Of a stretch of DNA of 17,686 nucleotides, positions 7,894-15,812 are shown one piece after another (within the stretch, counting starts at the first letter, position 1; each line of letters begins with the position of its first letter). Under the pieces are notes generated by a model. It did not search any database and was not told the DNA's origin. It was given only the letters and a program-made list of their open reading frames with translations. The translations under genes and the position numbers were made by a program. This DNA comes from Lachnoclostridium sp. UBA3320 (lineage in GTDB: Bacteria > Bacillota > Clostridia > Lachnospirales > Lachnospiraceae): contig DESG01000125.1 of NCBI GenBank assembly GCA_002361175.1, forward strand, positions 692 through 18,377, in the 5' to 3' direction.

Positions 7894-9225
7894 TTAATCT
7901 ATAACTTCACCTGTCAAATCATACCCTTCTGACCCAGTAATTCTTGCTTTTATAAAATCTCCTGACATAAGCTGCCAGTTTGTCTCTACAAATACATATC
8001 CATCTACATCTGGTGCATCCATATATGTTCTGCATATGTATACTTCATCTTCTGGCAGATAGCCTTCGACTATTAAATCCATTTCCCTGCCTGTTAGTGA
8101 TGTGCTTTTTTCAAATGCAATCTGCTGTTGTAATTCCATTATTTCGCTGCGTCTTGATTCCTTTCTTTCTTCTGGTAACTGTTCTGGCATATCCGCTGCT
8201 TTGGTGTCTTCTTCTTGTGAATAAGTAAAGACGCCAAGTCTGTCAAATCTATTTTTCTTAACAAAGTCTTTTAATTCTTCAAATTCACTGTCTGTTTCTC
8301 CTGGAAATCCAGTTATTATTGTTGTACGAAGTGCTATATCTGGTATTTTATGACGAAGTTTTTGTATTATCTTCTCAAGTTCTGCCCTATTTGTGTGTCT
8401 TCCCATGCGTTTTAATACACTGTCTGCTCCATGCTGTACAGGAATATCAAGATAATGACACACCTTTGGCAAATCTTTTATTGCGTTTATAAGTTCATCT
8501 GTTATCTCTTCTGGATAACAATACAATATTCTTATCCATTTAAGTCCCTCTATCTTTGACAACTTTTCAAGAAGAGCAGGAAGGCTTTTTTTGCCATATA
8601 TATCAATGCCATATAGTGTCGTTTCCTGTGCTACAAGGATAAGTTCTTTTATGCCATTTGCTGCAAGATGTCTGCCCTGCGCTATAAGGTTTTCCATAGG
8701 TATACTTCTGTATCTTCCCCTTACTTTTGGTATAATACAGTATGTGCAGCATTTATCGCATCCTTCTGCAATTTTAAGATATGCATATCCACCACTAGAC
8801 ATAGCATCTCTGTCTGCAAGTGGCTCTGGTAAATAGTTTATATCTTTTATAATTTCAACTACAGGTGTTTTCTCCTCTAGTGCTTGACTAATGGACTCTG
8901 TCAGATTTTCATATGCCATTGTGCCAATAATAATGTCAACTTCTGGTATTTCTTCTTTTATTTCATTGTGATAACGCTGTGCAAGACAACCTGTGGCAAC
9001 AAGCAGCCTGCACTTTCCATTCTCTTTGTATTCTGCCATTTCAAGCAGTGTATTTATACTTTCTTCTTTTGCATCTCCTATAAAACAGCAAGTATTTACA
9101 ATAATTATTTCTGCATCTTCTGCACTATATGTTATATTATAGCCAGATTTTCTAAGAGATGTCACCATCATTTCACTGTCCACAAAGTTTTTATCGCAGC
9201 CAAGTGAAACAAAATAAATATCCAT
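7894..9225 (-). CDS. rimO: Ribosomal protein S12 methylthiotransferase, radical SAM
   Basis: A 443-residue methylthiotransferase that adds a methylthio group to the conserved aspartate of ribosomal protein S12, using two iron-sulfur clusters. The N-terminal UPF0004 domain supplies C10, C46 and C80 (SLGCDKNFVDSE, NTCCF, ATGCLAQ). The radical SAM cluster is C156, C160 and C163 (EGCDKCCTYCIIP). A C-terminal TRAM domain covers about 375-440. RimO is preferred over MiaB because of the LGCxKNxVDSE start and because pgsA follows it, as is usual for rimO. The start is ATG 9225 with GAAAGG 9 nt upstream; the longer frame to 9273 overlaps folD and has no support. It begins 19 nt after the folD stop. 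Confidence 0.93.
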   Translation of the reverse strand: MDIYFVSLGCDKNFVDSEMMVTSLRKSGYNITYSAEDAEIIIVNTCCFIGDAKEESINTLLEMAEYKENGKCRLLVATGCLAQRYHNEIKEEIPEVDIIIGTMAYENLTESISQALEEKTPVVEIIKDINYLPEPLADRDAMSSGGYAYLKIAEGCDKCCTYCIIPKVRGRYRSIPMENLIAQGRHLAANGIKELILVAQETTLYGIDIYGKKSLPALLEKLSKIEGLKWIRILYCYPEEITDELINAIKDLPKVCHYLDIPVQHGADSVLKRMGRHTNRAELEKIIQKLRHKIPDIALRTTIITGFPGETDSEFEELKDFVKKNRFDRLGVFTYSQEEDTKAADMPEQLPEERKESRRSEIMELQQQIAFEKSTSLTGREMDLIVEGYLPEDEVYICRTYMDAPDVDGYVFVETNWQLMSGDFIKARITGSEGYDLTGEVID

Positions 9226-9244
9226 GCCAACCAGCCTTTCTCTA

Positions 9245-10090
9245 TTAATGCTTTCGCATAGAAGCATAGACACAGTTATTCATAAGCATGGCTATTGTCA
9301 TAGGACCTACACCACCAGGTACAGGAGTGATTGCGCCAGCTTTTTCTTTGACAGATTCAAAATCAACATCACCACAGAGCTTGCCATTTTCGTCCCTATC
9401 CATGCCTACATCAATAACAGCAGCACCTTCTTTAATATAGTCTTTAGTTACAAACTTTGCTTTACCTATTGCCACAATAAGAATATCTGCTCTTTTTGCC
9501 ACTTCTTTTAAATTGGCTGTATGCGAGTGACACACTGTAACTGTGCCATTTTCACGTAAAAGAAGCATAGCTATAGGTTTTCCAACGATATTACTTCTGC
9601 CTATAACAACACATTCTTTGCCGTCTATCTCTATGTTATAACGTTTTAAAAGTTCTATAATCCCTGCTGGAGTACACGACACAAAACCGTCCTGACCAGT
9701 ACTAAGTGTACCTACACTTATAGGATGGAAACCGTCCACATCTTTTGCAGGACTAATTGCACGTATTACTTTATCTTCATCAATATGTGCAGGAAGAGGA
9801 AGTTGTACAAGTATTCCATCTACATCGTCTCTGTCGTTAAGAGAGTTTACAAGTTTAAGCAGTTCTTCTTCTGTAGTTTCTTCTGGAATTTCATAAGCAA
9901 GTGAACGTATTCCTGTATATTCACATGCCTTTTTCTTATTGCCCACATAGACAGTAGACGCAGGGTCACTTCCAACCTGTATTACTGCAAGTGTTACTTC
10001 TATGCCTTTTTCCTTTAATGCTGCCACTTTTTCTTTTACTTCGTCTTTTATATCTTTAGATACTTTTTTACCATCAATAATTGTTGCCAT
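9245..10090 (-). CDS. folD: Bifunctional methylene-THF dehydrogenase / methenyl-THF cyclohydrolase
   Basis: A 281-residue FolD, interconverting 5,10-methylene-, methenyl- and 10-formyl-tetrahydrofolate to feed purine and formyl-Met synthesis. The catalytic YxxxK is Y48/K52 (YVGNKK), followed by GILVQLPLP (92-100) and PAKDVDGFHP. The nucleotide site GRSNIVGKP is at 164-172, and PVPGGVGPMT lies near the C-terminus. Length is normal. The start was taken as ATG 10090 with GGAGG 5 nt upstream; the ATG at 10102 would read through this site. It lies 32 nt from the kinase stop and 19 nt before rimO, within the operon. Confidence 0.95.
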   Translation of the reverse strand: MATIIDGKKVSKDIKDEVKEKVAALKEKGIEVTLAVIQVGSDPASTVYVGNKKKACEYTGIRSLAYEIPEETTEEELLKLVNSLNDRDDVDGILVQLPLPAHIDEDKVIRAISPAKDVDGFHPISVGTLSTGQDGFVSCTPAGIIELLKRYNIEIDGKECVVIGRSNIVGKPIAMLLLRENGTVTVCHSHTANLKEVAKRADILIVAIGKAKFVTKDYIKEGAAVIDVGMDRDENGKLCGDVDFESVKEKAGAITPVPGGVGPMTIAMLMNNCVYASMRKH

Positions 10091-10095
10091 AATTG

Positions 10096-10100
10096 CCTCC
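10096..10100 (-). promoter_or_regulatory. Ribosome binding site fixing the folD start
   Basis: GGAGG stands 5 nt before ATG 10090 and lies within the first codons of the longer ATG 10102 frame. This favours the inner start. Confidence 0.75.
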
Positions 10101-10122
10101 ATTTAATTCAATATCGTATACT

Positions 10123-11772
10123 TTAAACTTTGAATATACTCCCTCCTACAAATTCTCGTAAAAGTGAGTTTTTAGGTATATCCTCACTGTTTATTCCTAT
10201 AAAATAGTCTAAAAATTTTAATAGCCTTTTGGCTTCTATATATTCAGGTATATCTTTTGGTATGCCAAAAAGCAATGGTTCTACATAGGTTTTTAAAACT
10301 GCAAGTTCATAGATTAATGCAGAGTTAAACATAACATCTGCCTCTTCCTGAAATGGAAAGATGTAGTTATCTTCCCCTCTTCTTACAGAAGGCCACATGG
10401 CTATTGTTCTTGCAGCTGAAGTTCCCCTTGTGCGTGCATCACGCACCATCCTTCTTATAAGTCTGCCATCAGTAGTAGCTATCCTATTGTGTTCGTCAAT
10501 ATTTAACTGTGTAAGAGCACTTATATATATTTTAAATTTGCTTTCTTTGGGCAGAGAATACGAAAGTTTGTCATTAAGTCCATGTATGCCTTCTATTACA
10601 AACACGTCTCCCTCATCAAGCCTCATAAAATTGCCTTTATATTCACGCTGCCCTTTAATGAAGTTAAACTCTGGAAGTTCCACTGTACCGCCATTTAAAA
10701 GCTGCATCATGTCCTTATTAAACAATTCCACATCTACAGCACCAAGACATTCAAAATCATAGTTGCCATTTTCATCTTTTGGTGTATCTTCCCTGTTTTT
10801 AAAATAGTCATCAAGTGAAATTCGGTGTGGTTTTATGCCAAGTGTTCTAAGCTGTATTGAAAGCCTGTGTGAAAATGATGTCTTTCCAGATGAAGATGGA
10901 CCTGCTATCATTACAAATTTTTTACTGTCATCAGATGCTATAGCCTCTGCTATTCCCGCAATTTTCTTTTCCTGTAGCGCTTCTTGTACAAGTATCAAAT
11001 CAGACGCTTTACCATGTGCGATAATATTGTTTAATGCTCCCACAGTGTCAGCACCTGCCACCCTGCCCCAGTCACTTGCTTCTTGAAGTGTCTTAAAAAG
11101 TTTAGGGCTTGATTTAAACTCGCTTACTACATTAGGAGTCTTTCTATTTGGCATATTTATAACAAAACCTTTATCATAAAGTTGTAAGTTAAAGTATTTT
11201 AGTATTCCCGTAGATGGCGGCATATATCCATAGTAATAATCCTCAAAGCCATCTAATGTATATATATTTACTTTAGATACTCGCCTAAATTCCAAAAGCT
11301 CTTTCTTGTCATACATTCCATAATCACCAAAAATATTTACTGCATCTTCTGTATCAATAGAGCGTTTTTCAAATGGCAAATCTTTTTCTACAAGACTATG
11401 CATACGCTCTTCCACATCAGACAGAAGTTTTTGTGTAAGCTTTGTGCCTTCAACTTCACAATAACAACTATTGCCTATAGCATACTTTACAAATACATTT
11501 TTAAGCCTTTCACCTGCTACATCATAAAATGATTTAAGCATAAGAAGTGTTATGCCTCTTATATATGTCTTATGACCACTGTCATATGATGTATCTAAAA
11601 AACACACTTCACAGTCCTGAGTTATATGTTTGTTTAACTCCATAAGTTTTCCGCCGCACCGTGCTAGTATTATATCGTACTCATAGGAGTCTTTATGCTC
11701 TTTTGCAAGTTCTTTATATGTAATATTGTCATCATACTCTTTTGCCACTCCATCTATTTTCACTTTTACCAT
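10123..11772 (-). CDS. Uridine kinase-like nucleoside kinase with TGS/threonyl-tRNA-synthetase-like N-terminus
   Basis: A 549-residue protein with two parts. Residues 1-60 look like a TGS domain (VKIDGVAKEYDDNITYKEL), and about 65-230 resemble the second additional domain of threonyl-tRNA synthetase. From about 285 there is a uridine kinase/phosphoribulokinase-type P-loop NTPase with GPSSSGKT (291-298), RISLDDYF, FVIEGIHGLN and TTDGRLIRRMVRDARTRG. This architecture is widespread in Clostridia and usually annotated simply as nucleoside kinase. The substrate is probably uridine or cytidine, but that is inference, as is any regulatory role for the tRNA-synthetase-like half. The start is ATG 11772 with GGGGTG 6 nt upstream; TTG 11775 is too close to that site. 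It lies 13 nt after trmK. Confidence 0.85.
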   Translation of the reverse strand: MVKVKIDGVAKEYDDNITYKELAKEHKDSYEYDIILARCGGKLMELNKHITQDCEVCFLDTSYDSGHKTYIRGITLLMLKSFYDVAGERLKNVFVKYAIGNSCYCEVEGTKLTQKLLSDVEERMHSLVEKDLPFEKRSIDTEDAVNIFGDYGMYDKKELLEFRRVSKVNIYTLDGFEDYYYGYMPPSTGILKYFNLQLYDKGFVINMPNRKTPNVVSEFKSSPKLFKTLQEASDWGRVAGADTVGALNNIIAHGKASDLILVQEALQEKKIAGIAEAIASDDSKKFVMIAGPSSSGKTSFSHRLSIQLRTLGIKPHRISLDDYFKNREDTPKDENGNYDFECLGAVDVELFNKDMMQLLNGGTVELPEFNFIKGQREYKGNFMRLDEGDVFVIEGIHGLNDKLSYSLPKESKFKIYISALTQLNIDEHNRIATTDGRLIRRMVRDARTRGTSAARTIAMWPSVRRGEDNYIFPFQEEADVMFNSALIYELAVLKTYVEPLLFGIPKDIPEYIEAKRLLKFLDYFIGINSEDIPKNSLLREFVGGSIFKV

Positions 11773-11785
11773 CAATTCACCCCGC

Positions 11786-12484
11786 TTATATTTTTTTAAT
11801 AAGATTTTCTATTGTGTCATACTCTTCTTTAAGCACAGCCATTCTTGTTTCCGATTTTTTATCTATTTCTTTAGGAAAGTTTTTAAATATAGCATTTATT
11901 CGCTTCTGTTCTTTTATAAGATATTCTTTTAAAATCTTATTTTTATTATTTATTAAAAATTCACCATATATATAACCTGTACTATCTGTAAAATATTGTG
12001 TGCCAGGCACAGCCCTTATAATAACGTAAAATTTATTCTGTTCTCGTACCATATCTTCACTTTCTATTTTAAAGCCATTATCATGCAAAAAATGGCGTAC
12101 AAGATATATCTCAGACTGTGGCGAAAGCACAAGTTCGCTTGTATCTTTTATAATTTCAATACTTTCACTAAGTATTTTAACAATTAGTGCACCGCCCATA
12201 CCACTTATAAGGATTGTATCTGCCTCACCTTTTTTTAGCTCTTTTGCACCATCTGAAAGCCTTGTATCAATATACCTCTCCATGCCATGCTCTAATATAT
12301 GCTCCTTTGCCCTTTTAAGTGGTTCTTTATTTATGTCCATTGCAATTACACCTTTTGCAAGCTTTTTTTCCATAAGGTATATAGATGTAAATCCATGGTC
12401 ACATCCAATATCTGCCACTATACCGCCAGATTTTACACTAGAAGCCACACAGTAAAGTCTTTCTGAAAGTTTAAGCTTACTCAA
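11786..12484 (-). CDS. trmK: tRNA (adenine22-N1)-methyltransferase
   Basis: A 232-residue SAM-dependent enzyme that methylates N1 of adenine 22 in bacterial tRNAs. The family's N-terminal LSERLYCVASSV runs into motif I ADIGCDHG (24-31), then AMDINKEPLKRA and the ISGMGG signature (93-98). The C-terminal third is a helical, lysine-rich region. The start is inferred as TTG 12484, which overlaps the end of rpoD (CTTGAGTAA) by 8 nt. No good ribosome binding site is visible, so translation is probably coupled to rpoD. Position right after rpoD is the normal one in Firmicutes. Nif3, its usual partner downstream, is missing here. Confidence 0.9.
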   Translation of the reverse strand: MSKLKLSERLYCVASSVKSGGIVADIGCDHGFTSIYLMEKKLAKGVIAMDINKEPLKRAKEHILEHGMERYIDTRLSDGAKELKKGEADTILISGMGGALIVKILSESIEIIKDTSELVLSPQSEIYLVRHFLHDNGFKIESEDMVREQNKFYVIIRAVPGTQYFTDSTGYIYGEFLINNKNKILKEYLIKEQKRINAIFKNFPKEIDKKSETRMAVLKEEYDTIENLIKKI

Positions 12485-13772
12485 GATAGTCTTTAAGCTT
12501 GCGGCTGCGGCTAGGATGTCTTAGTTTGCGCAATGCCTTGGCTTCAATCTGGCGAATACGCTCACGAGTTACTTTAAATTCCTTGCCAACTTCTTCTAGC
12601 GTCCTTGCCCGTCCATCTTCAAGCCCAAAGCGCAGTTTTAACACTTTTTGTTCTCTTTCAGTAAGCGTTCTAAGCACTTCGTCAAGCTGTTCACGAAGCA
12701 GTGTAAATGCTGCTGCCTCTGCTGGTACAGGCACATTGTCATCTTGTATAAAATCGCCCAGATGACTGTCTTCTTCTTCTCCTATAGGAGTCTCAAGAGA
12801 AACTGGCTCAAGAGAAATTTTTTGTATTTCACGCACTCTTTCCACAGGCATATTCATATGTTTTGCTATTTCTTCTGGATATGGCTCACGTCCAAGTTCC
12901 TGTAAAAGCTGACGCTGTACTCTCACAAATTTATTAATAGTCTCTACCATATGAACAGGTATACGTATAGTTCTTGCTTGGTCAGCTATAGCTCGTGTAA
13001 TTGCCTGACGTATCCACCATGTAGCGTAAGTGCTGAATTTATATCCTTTTTTATAATCAAACTTCTCAACTGCCTTAATAAGTCCAAGATTGCCTTCTTG
13101 AATAAGGTCTAAAAAAAGCATTCCACGTCCAACATATCTTTTTGCTATGCTGACAACAAGGCGCAAGTTAGCTTCTGCAAGTTTTTTCTTTGCCTCCATA
13201 TCACCTGCTTCCATCTTCTTGGCTAGTTCAACTTCTTCCTCCGCTGACAAAAGCGGCACTTTTCCAATTTCTTTTAAATACATACGCACAGGGTCTTCTA
13301 TACTCACTCCATCAGGAATAGACAAATCTATATTTTCTATCTCTTCTTCGTCAGGAACTTCACCACTTGCTTCAAGCTCAAGTATCATATCATCATCAGT
13401 ATCCTTGTCATCAGATATCCTTAACACATCTACTCCACTTGCTTCAAGAAATTCTATTACCTTTTCTGTTTTCTCTTCGTCAAGCTCTATGTCTGCAAGA
13501 AAATTATTTATTTCTGTAAGCTCTAACACATTTCTCTTACTCTTTGCAAGCTCTTTAAGTGCTATAAGTTTTCTTTGAAACTTCTTTTTCTCATCTTCTA
13601 CCGCATCTGTATTCTTTTTTGGGATATTTTTTACAGCATTGTTTCTTACAAGAGGTTTAACAGGTCTTGTACTCTTAGCCTGCATTTCTTTTTTGTTATC
13701 AGCAGCAGCCTTCTCTGTTGTAGTATTCCCCTTTTTGTGAATATCTTTTGCTGGTTCTTTTTCTGTTGCCAT
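12477..13772 (-). CDS. rpoD: RNA polymerase primary sigma factor (sigma-70/SigA)
   Basis: A 431-residue group 1 sigma factor. A disordered, Lys/Ala-rich extension (1-60) precedes a region 1.1-like segment (about 64-118), an acidic linker (120-148) and region 1.2 (about 157-190). Region 2 is at about 197-267, with FSTYATWWIRQAITRAI forming 2.3-2.4. Region 3 is at about 275-350, and region 4 at about 360-425, with the helix-turn-helix EEVGKEFKVTRERIRQIEAKAL in 4.2. The start is ATG 13772 with AGGAAGGA about 8 nt upstream; the longer frame to 13820 would include this site. It follows dnaG by 66 nt, as in most Firmicutes, and overlaps trmK by 8 nt. Confidence 0.95.
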   Translation of the reverse strand: MATEKEPAKDIHKKGNTTTEKAAADNKKEMQAKSTRPVKPLVRNNAVKNIPKKNTDAVEDEKKKFQRKLIALKELAKSKRNVLELTEINNFLADIELDEEKTEKVIEFLEASGVDVLRISDDKDTDDDMILELEASGEVPDEEEIENIDLSIPDGVSIEDPVRMYLKEIGKVPLLSAEEEVELAKKMEAGDMEAKKKLAEANLRLVVSIAKRYVGRGMLFLDLIQEGNLGLIKAVEKFDYKKGYKFSTYATWWIRQAITRAIADQARTIRIPVHMVETINKFVRVQRQLLQELGREPYPEEIAKHMNMPVERVREIQKISLEPVSLETPIGEEEDSHLGDFIQDDNVPVPAEAAAFTLLREQLDEVLRTLTEREQKVLKLRFGLEDGRARTLEEVGKEFKVTRERIRQIEAKALRKLRHPSRSRKLKDYLE

Positions 13773-13838
13773 AATGTTCCTTCCTTTCTTATCCCTGAAT
13801 TCTATCTTCAAAACTTGCACAATTCCTTATGCTATACT

Positions 13839-15623
13839 CTAACCATCTTTCAGATAAATATGCAATTTCGCTGGTGTCTGTAGTGCTTTCTTCTCCTGTA
13901 TAAGACCTTTAAGTTCGTTTATATCAACCAGTTCTCTAGTACGTTTATCTATGCTATATTCCTTTATACGTATTACCAATTCATTTAGTGACTTTTCAAG
14001 TTCTGCGCTGTTCATATCTGCATCAAAATTTGTCTGAAATATATCTGCTACAACATTTTGTACTTCTGCTTCCATAAAATGGTTTATTATTCTTGCTGGC
14101 ACGACCTCTTCTCCTGACGCAAGCTGTTCATATAACATATTAGCTACCTGTCTGTATGGTTCTCCAAAATAATCTTCTGCTTTTACAATATCTTTTATCT
14201 GACTGTACAGATAAGGCTTTTCTATTATCATAGAGAGTAAAAGCTTATACGAATACTCTATCCCTTTATCTTTTGTTAAAATGTTTCGTCTGTCATTTCC
14301 AGATATAGGCATATCTCTAACAGACACAGAGGGAAGAACACTTCCATAGCGCACAACAAGACTTTTTAAATCATCTCTTCGCAAAAAATACTTTGCTGCA
14401 ACTGCTTCAAGATAATTTTCCCTTTGCACTTTATCTTCAAAATCCAGTAATTTTTTTGCTACAGCGTGATAAAATTTTGTATTCTGTTCAGGGTCATTAG
14501 CTTCATACTTTTGTCTTAAAAGTCCTATTTCAAAATAAAAGCTGTTTTCTGCGCTATCCATGCGCTGTCTAAATTCATCAGCTCCCATTTCTTTTATAAA
14601 TTCATCAGGGTCTTTATAAGGCTCCATATGAATGATACGTGTATTTATCCCTACTTCACGCAGCATAGGTATTGCCCTTAGTGCTGCTTTCCTGCCAGCC
14701 GTGTCACTATCATATGTAAGAAGTACTTCATCTGTATATCTTTTTATAATGCCAGCCTGTTGCATCGTAAATGCCGTACCAAGTGATGCAACTGCATTAG
14801 TAAAACCAGCTTGGTGTAATGCAATAACGTCCATATACCCCTCACAAAGCATTATATTTTTATTCTTGCCAAGCTTTGCATAATTAAGCCCAAAAAGATT
14901 TTTGCTTTTATCAAATAATTTTGTTTCAGGCGAATTAAGGTATTTTGGCTTTGCATCTCCCATAACACGTCCGCCAAATCCGATAACTCTGTTATTTGCA
15001 TCCATTATTGGAAAAATTACCCTATTAAAGAACTTATCATAGACACCTCGCTCATCTATTTTAAAAAGTCCAGATTCTTTGAGTATATCATCATTATATC
15101 CTTCGTGCTTAAGATATCCATACAATTCCCCTCCGTTCCAGCCTGCGTAGCCAAGTCCAAAACGGCGTATAGTTTCATTAGAAAGTCCCCTTGATGTAAG
15201 ATATTCATAACCTATCTTGCCCTGTGGTGATTTAAGCTTTGTATAATAATAACTTGCTGCTTTTTTATTTATCTCAAGCAGACGCATTCTTATACTTTCC
15301 TGCTCTTTATGCTCTGCGTCTATTTCTTGTTGTTTAAGAGTTATGCCAGCTCTATCCGCAAGTGTTTCCATTGCCTCTTTAAATGTATAATTCTCATATT
15401 GCATAACAAATGTTATAACATTGCCGCCAGCACCACAGCCAAAACACTTATACATCTGCTTTACTGAATTAACTGAAAAAGAAGGTGTTTTTTCATTGTG
15501 AAATGGACACAGTCCTACATAATTATTGCCAGAACGCTTGAGTTTCACATAGCTTCCAATTATATTAATTATGTCGTTAGCTTCCCTAACTTCTTCAATT
15601 TGTTCTTCTGTATACCATGGCAT
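13839..15623 (-). CDS. dnaG: DNA primase
   Basis: A 594-residue primase making RNA primers at the replication fork. The CHC2 zinc ribbon is C39, H42, C60, C63 (LCPFHNEKTPSF and KCFGCGAGGN). The RNA polymerase domain follows with FFNRVIFPI, the TOPRIM EGYMD (261-265) and YDSDTAG (304-310), whose acidic residues bind metal. The C-terminal helical region (about 440-594) should contact the DnaB helicase. Length is normal. The start ATG 15623 has GGGGG about 8 nt upstream. It is the first gene of the long operon, preceded by a sigma-H-like promoter and followed at 66 nt by rpoD. Confidence 0.96.
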   Translation of the reverse strand: MPWYTEEQIEEVREANDIINIIGSYVKLKRSGNNYVGLCPFHNEKTPSFSVNSVKQMYKCFGCGAGGNVITFVMQYENYTFKEAMETLADRAGITLKQQEIDAEHKEQESIRMRLLEINKKAASYYYTKLKSPQGKIGYEYLTSRGLSNETIRRFGLGYAGWNGGELYGYLKHEGYNDDILKESGLFKIDERGVYDKFFNRVIFPIMDANNRVIGFGGRVMGDAKPKYLNSPETKLFDKSKNLFGLNYAKLGKNKNIMLCEGYMDVIALHQAGFTNAVASLGTAFTMQQAGIIKRYTDEVLLTYDSDTAGRKAALRAIPMLREVGINTRIIHMEPYKDPDEFIKEMGADEFRQRMDSAENSFYFEIGLLRQKYEANDPEQNTKFYHAVAKKLLDFEDKVQRENYLEAVAAKYFLRRDDLKSLVVRYGSVLPSVSVRDMPISGNDRRNILTKDKGIEYSYKLLLSMIIEKPYLYSQIKDIVKAEDYFGEPYRQVANMLYEQLASGEEVVPARIINHFMEAEVQNVVADIFQTNFDADMNSAELEKSLNELVIRIKEYSIDKRTRELVDINELKGLIQEKKALQTPAKLHIYLKDG

Positions 15624-15671
15624 AAGCCACTTCCCCCTTTAACATACACTCACATACATGTCCTATTTATA

Positions 15672-15700
15672 TTATTCGACACTCACAGATGTTTTCCTTT
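15672..15700 (-). promoter_or_regulatory. Sigma-H-type promoter of the dnaG-rpoD operon
   Basis: On the minus strand the -35 element AAAGGAAAA (15700-15692) and -10 element GTCGAATAA (15680-15672) fit the Bacillus sigma-H consensus RNAGGAWWW-N11-12-RNNGAATWW at every position. The spacer is 11 nt. The start would be near 15665, leaving a leader of about 42 nt. A weak sigma-A -10 (TATAAA, 15671-15666) overlaps but lacks a -35. The B. subtilis dnaG-sigA operon also has a sigma-H promoter. Confidence 0.68.
15675..15681 (-). promoter_or_regulatory. Spo0A-box core overlapping the sigma-H -10
   Basis: TGTCGAA, the core of the Spo0A-binding box, occupies 15681-15675 on the minus strand and overlaps the GAAT -10. 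Binding here would more likely repress than activate. A seven-base match can arise by chance, particularly since CGAA is shared with the promoter element. Confidence 0.35.
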
Positions 15701-15740
15701 TTATTTTTAATATTTGCTAAAAATTGCAGATAACATCATA

Positions 15741-15766
15741 AATAAAAAACACTGCTTAAAAGCAGG
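15741..15766 (-). terminator. Second (distal) tandem terminator after the beta-propeller gene
   Basis: On the minus strand CTGCT-TTTA-AGCAG forms a 5-bp hairpin followed by TGTTTTTTATTT. It is the distal copy of a 21-nt duplication. The stem is short but the U tract is good. Confidence 0.65.
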
Positions 15767-15787
15767 AAAACACTACTTAAAAGCAGG
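15746..15787. repeat. Tandem 21-nt direct repeat containing terminator hairpins
   Basis: Two adjacent 21-nt units (15746-15766 and 15767-15787) differ at one base, G at 15754 against A at 15775. Each holds a complete small hairpin and its T tract, so the duplicated unit is a terminator. Confidence 0.9.
15767..15787 (-). terminator. First tandem terminator after the beta-propeller gene
   Basis: On the minus strand CTGCT-TTTA-AGTAG pairs with one G-U wobble and is followed by TGTTTT. It is the weaker, upstream copy and begins about 25 nt after the stop codon. Confidence 0.5.
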
Positions 15788-15812
15788 AATGCGTATTCTG
15801 TATTATTATTTA

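Larger units (their letters stand above)
15624..15740. other. Intergenic leader upstream of dnaG
   Basis: This AT-rich stretch holds the sigma-H-like promoter and a 9-bp direct repeat TGTGAGTGT (minus strand 15687-15679 and 15654-15646), one copy in the promoter spacer and one in the predicted leader. There is no coding potential of note. Confidence 0.5.

Noticed and set aside
7894..9225. MiaB (tRNA methylthiotransferase) instead of RimO
   Set aside because: The LGCDKNFVDSE start, size and position before pgsA all fit RimO better.
13147..13578. 143-residue serine-rich open frame on the plus strand
   Set aside because: It is the antisense of rpoD; the Ser richness mirrors Glu/Lys/Leu codons of rpoD. 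No ribosome binding site or family resemblance.
13773..13838. Possible second sigma-H promoter in the dnaG-rpoD gap (AAGGAATT and ATAGAATTC)
   Set aside because: Each element has a mismatch to consensus and the spacer is about 15 nt, outside 11-12.
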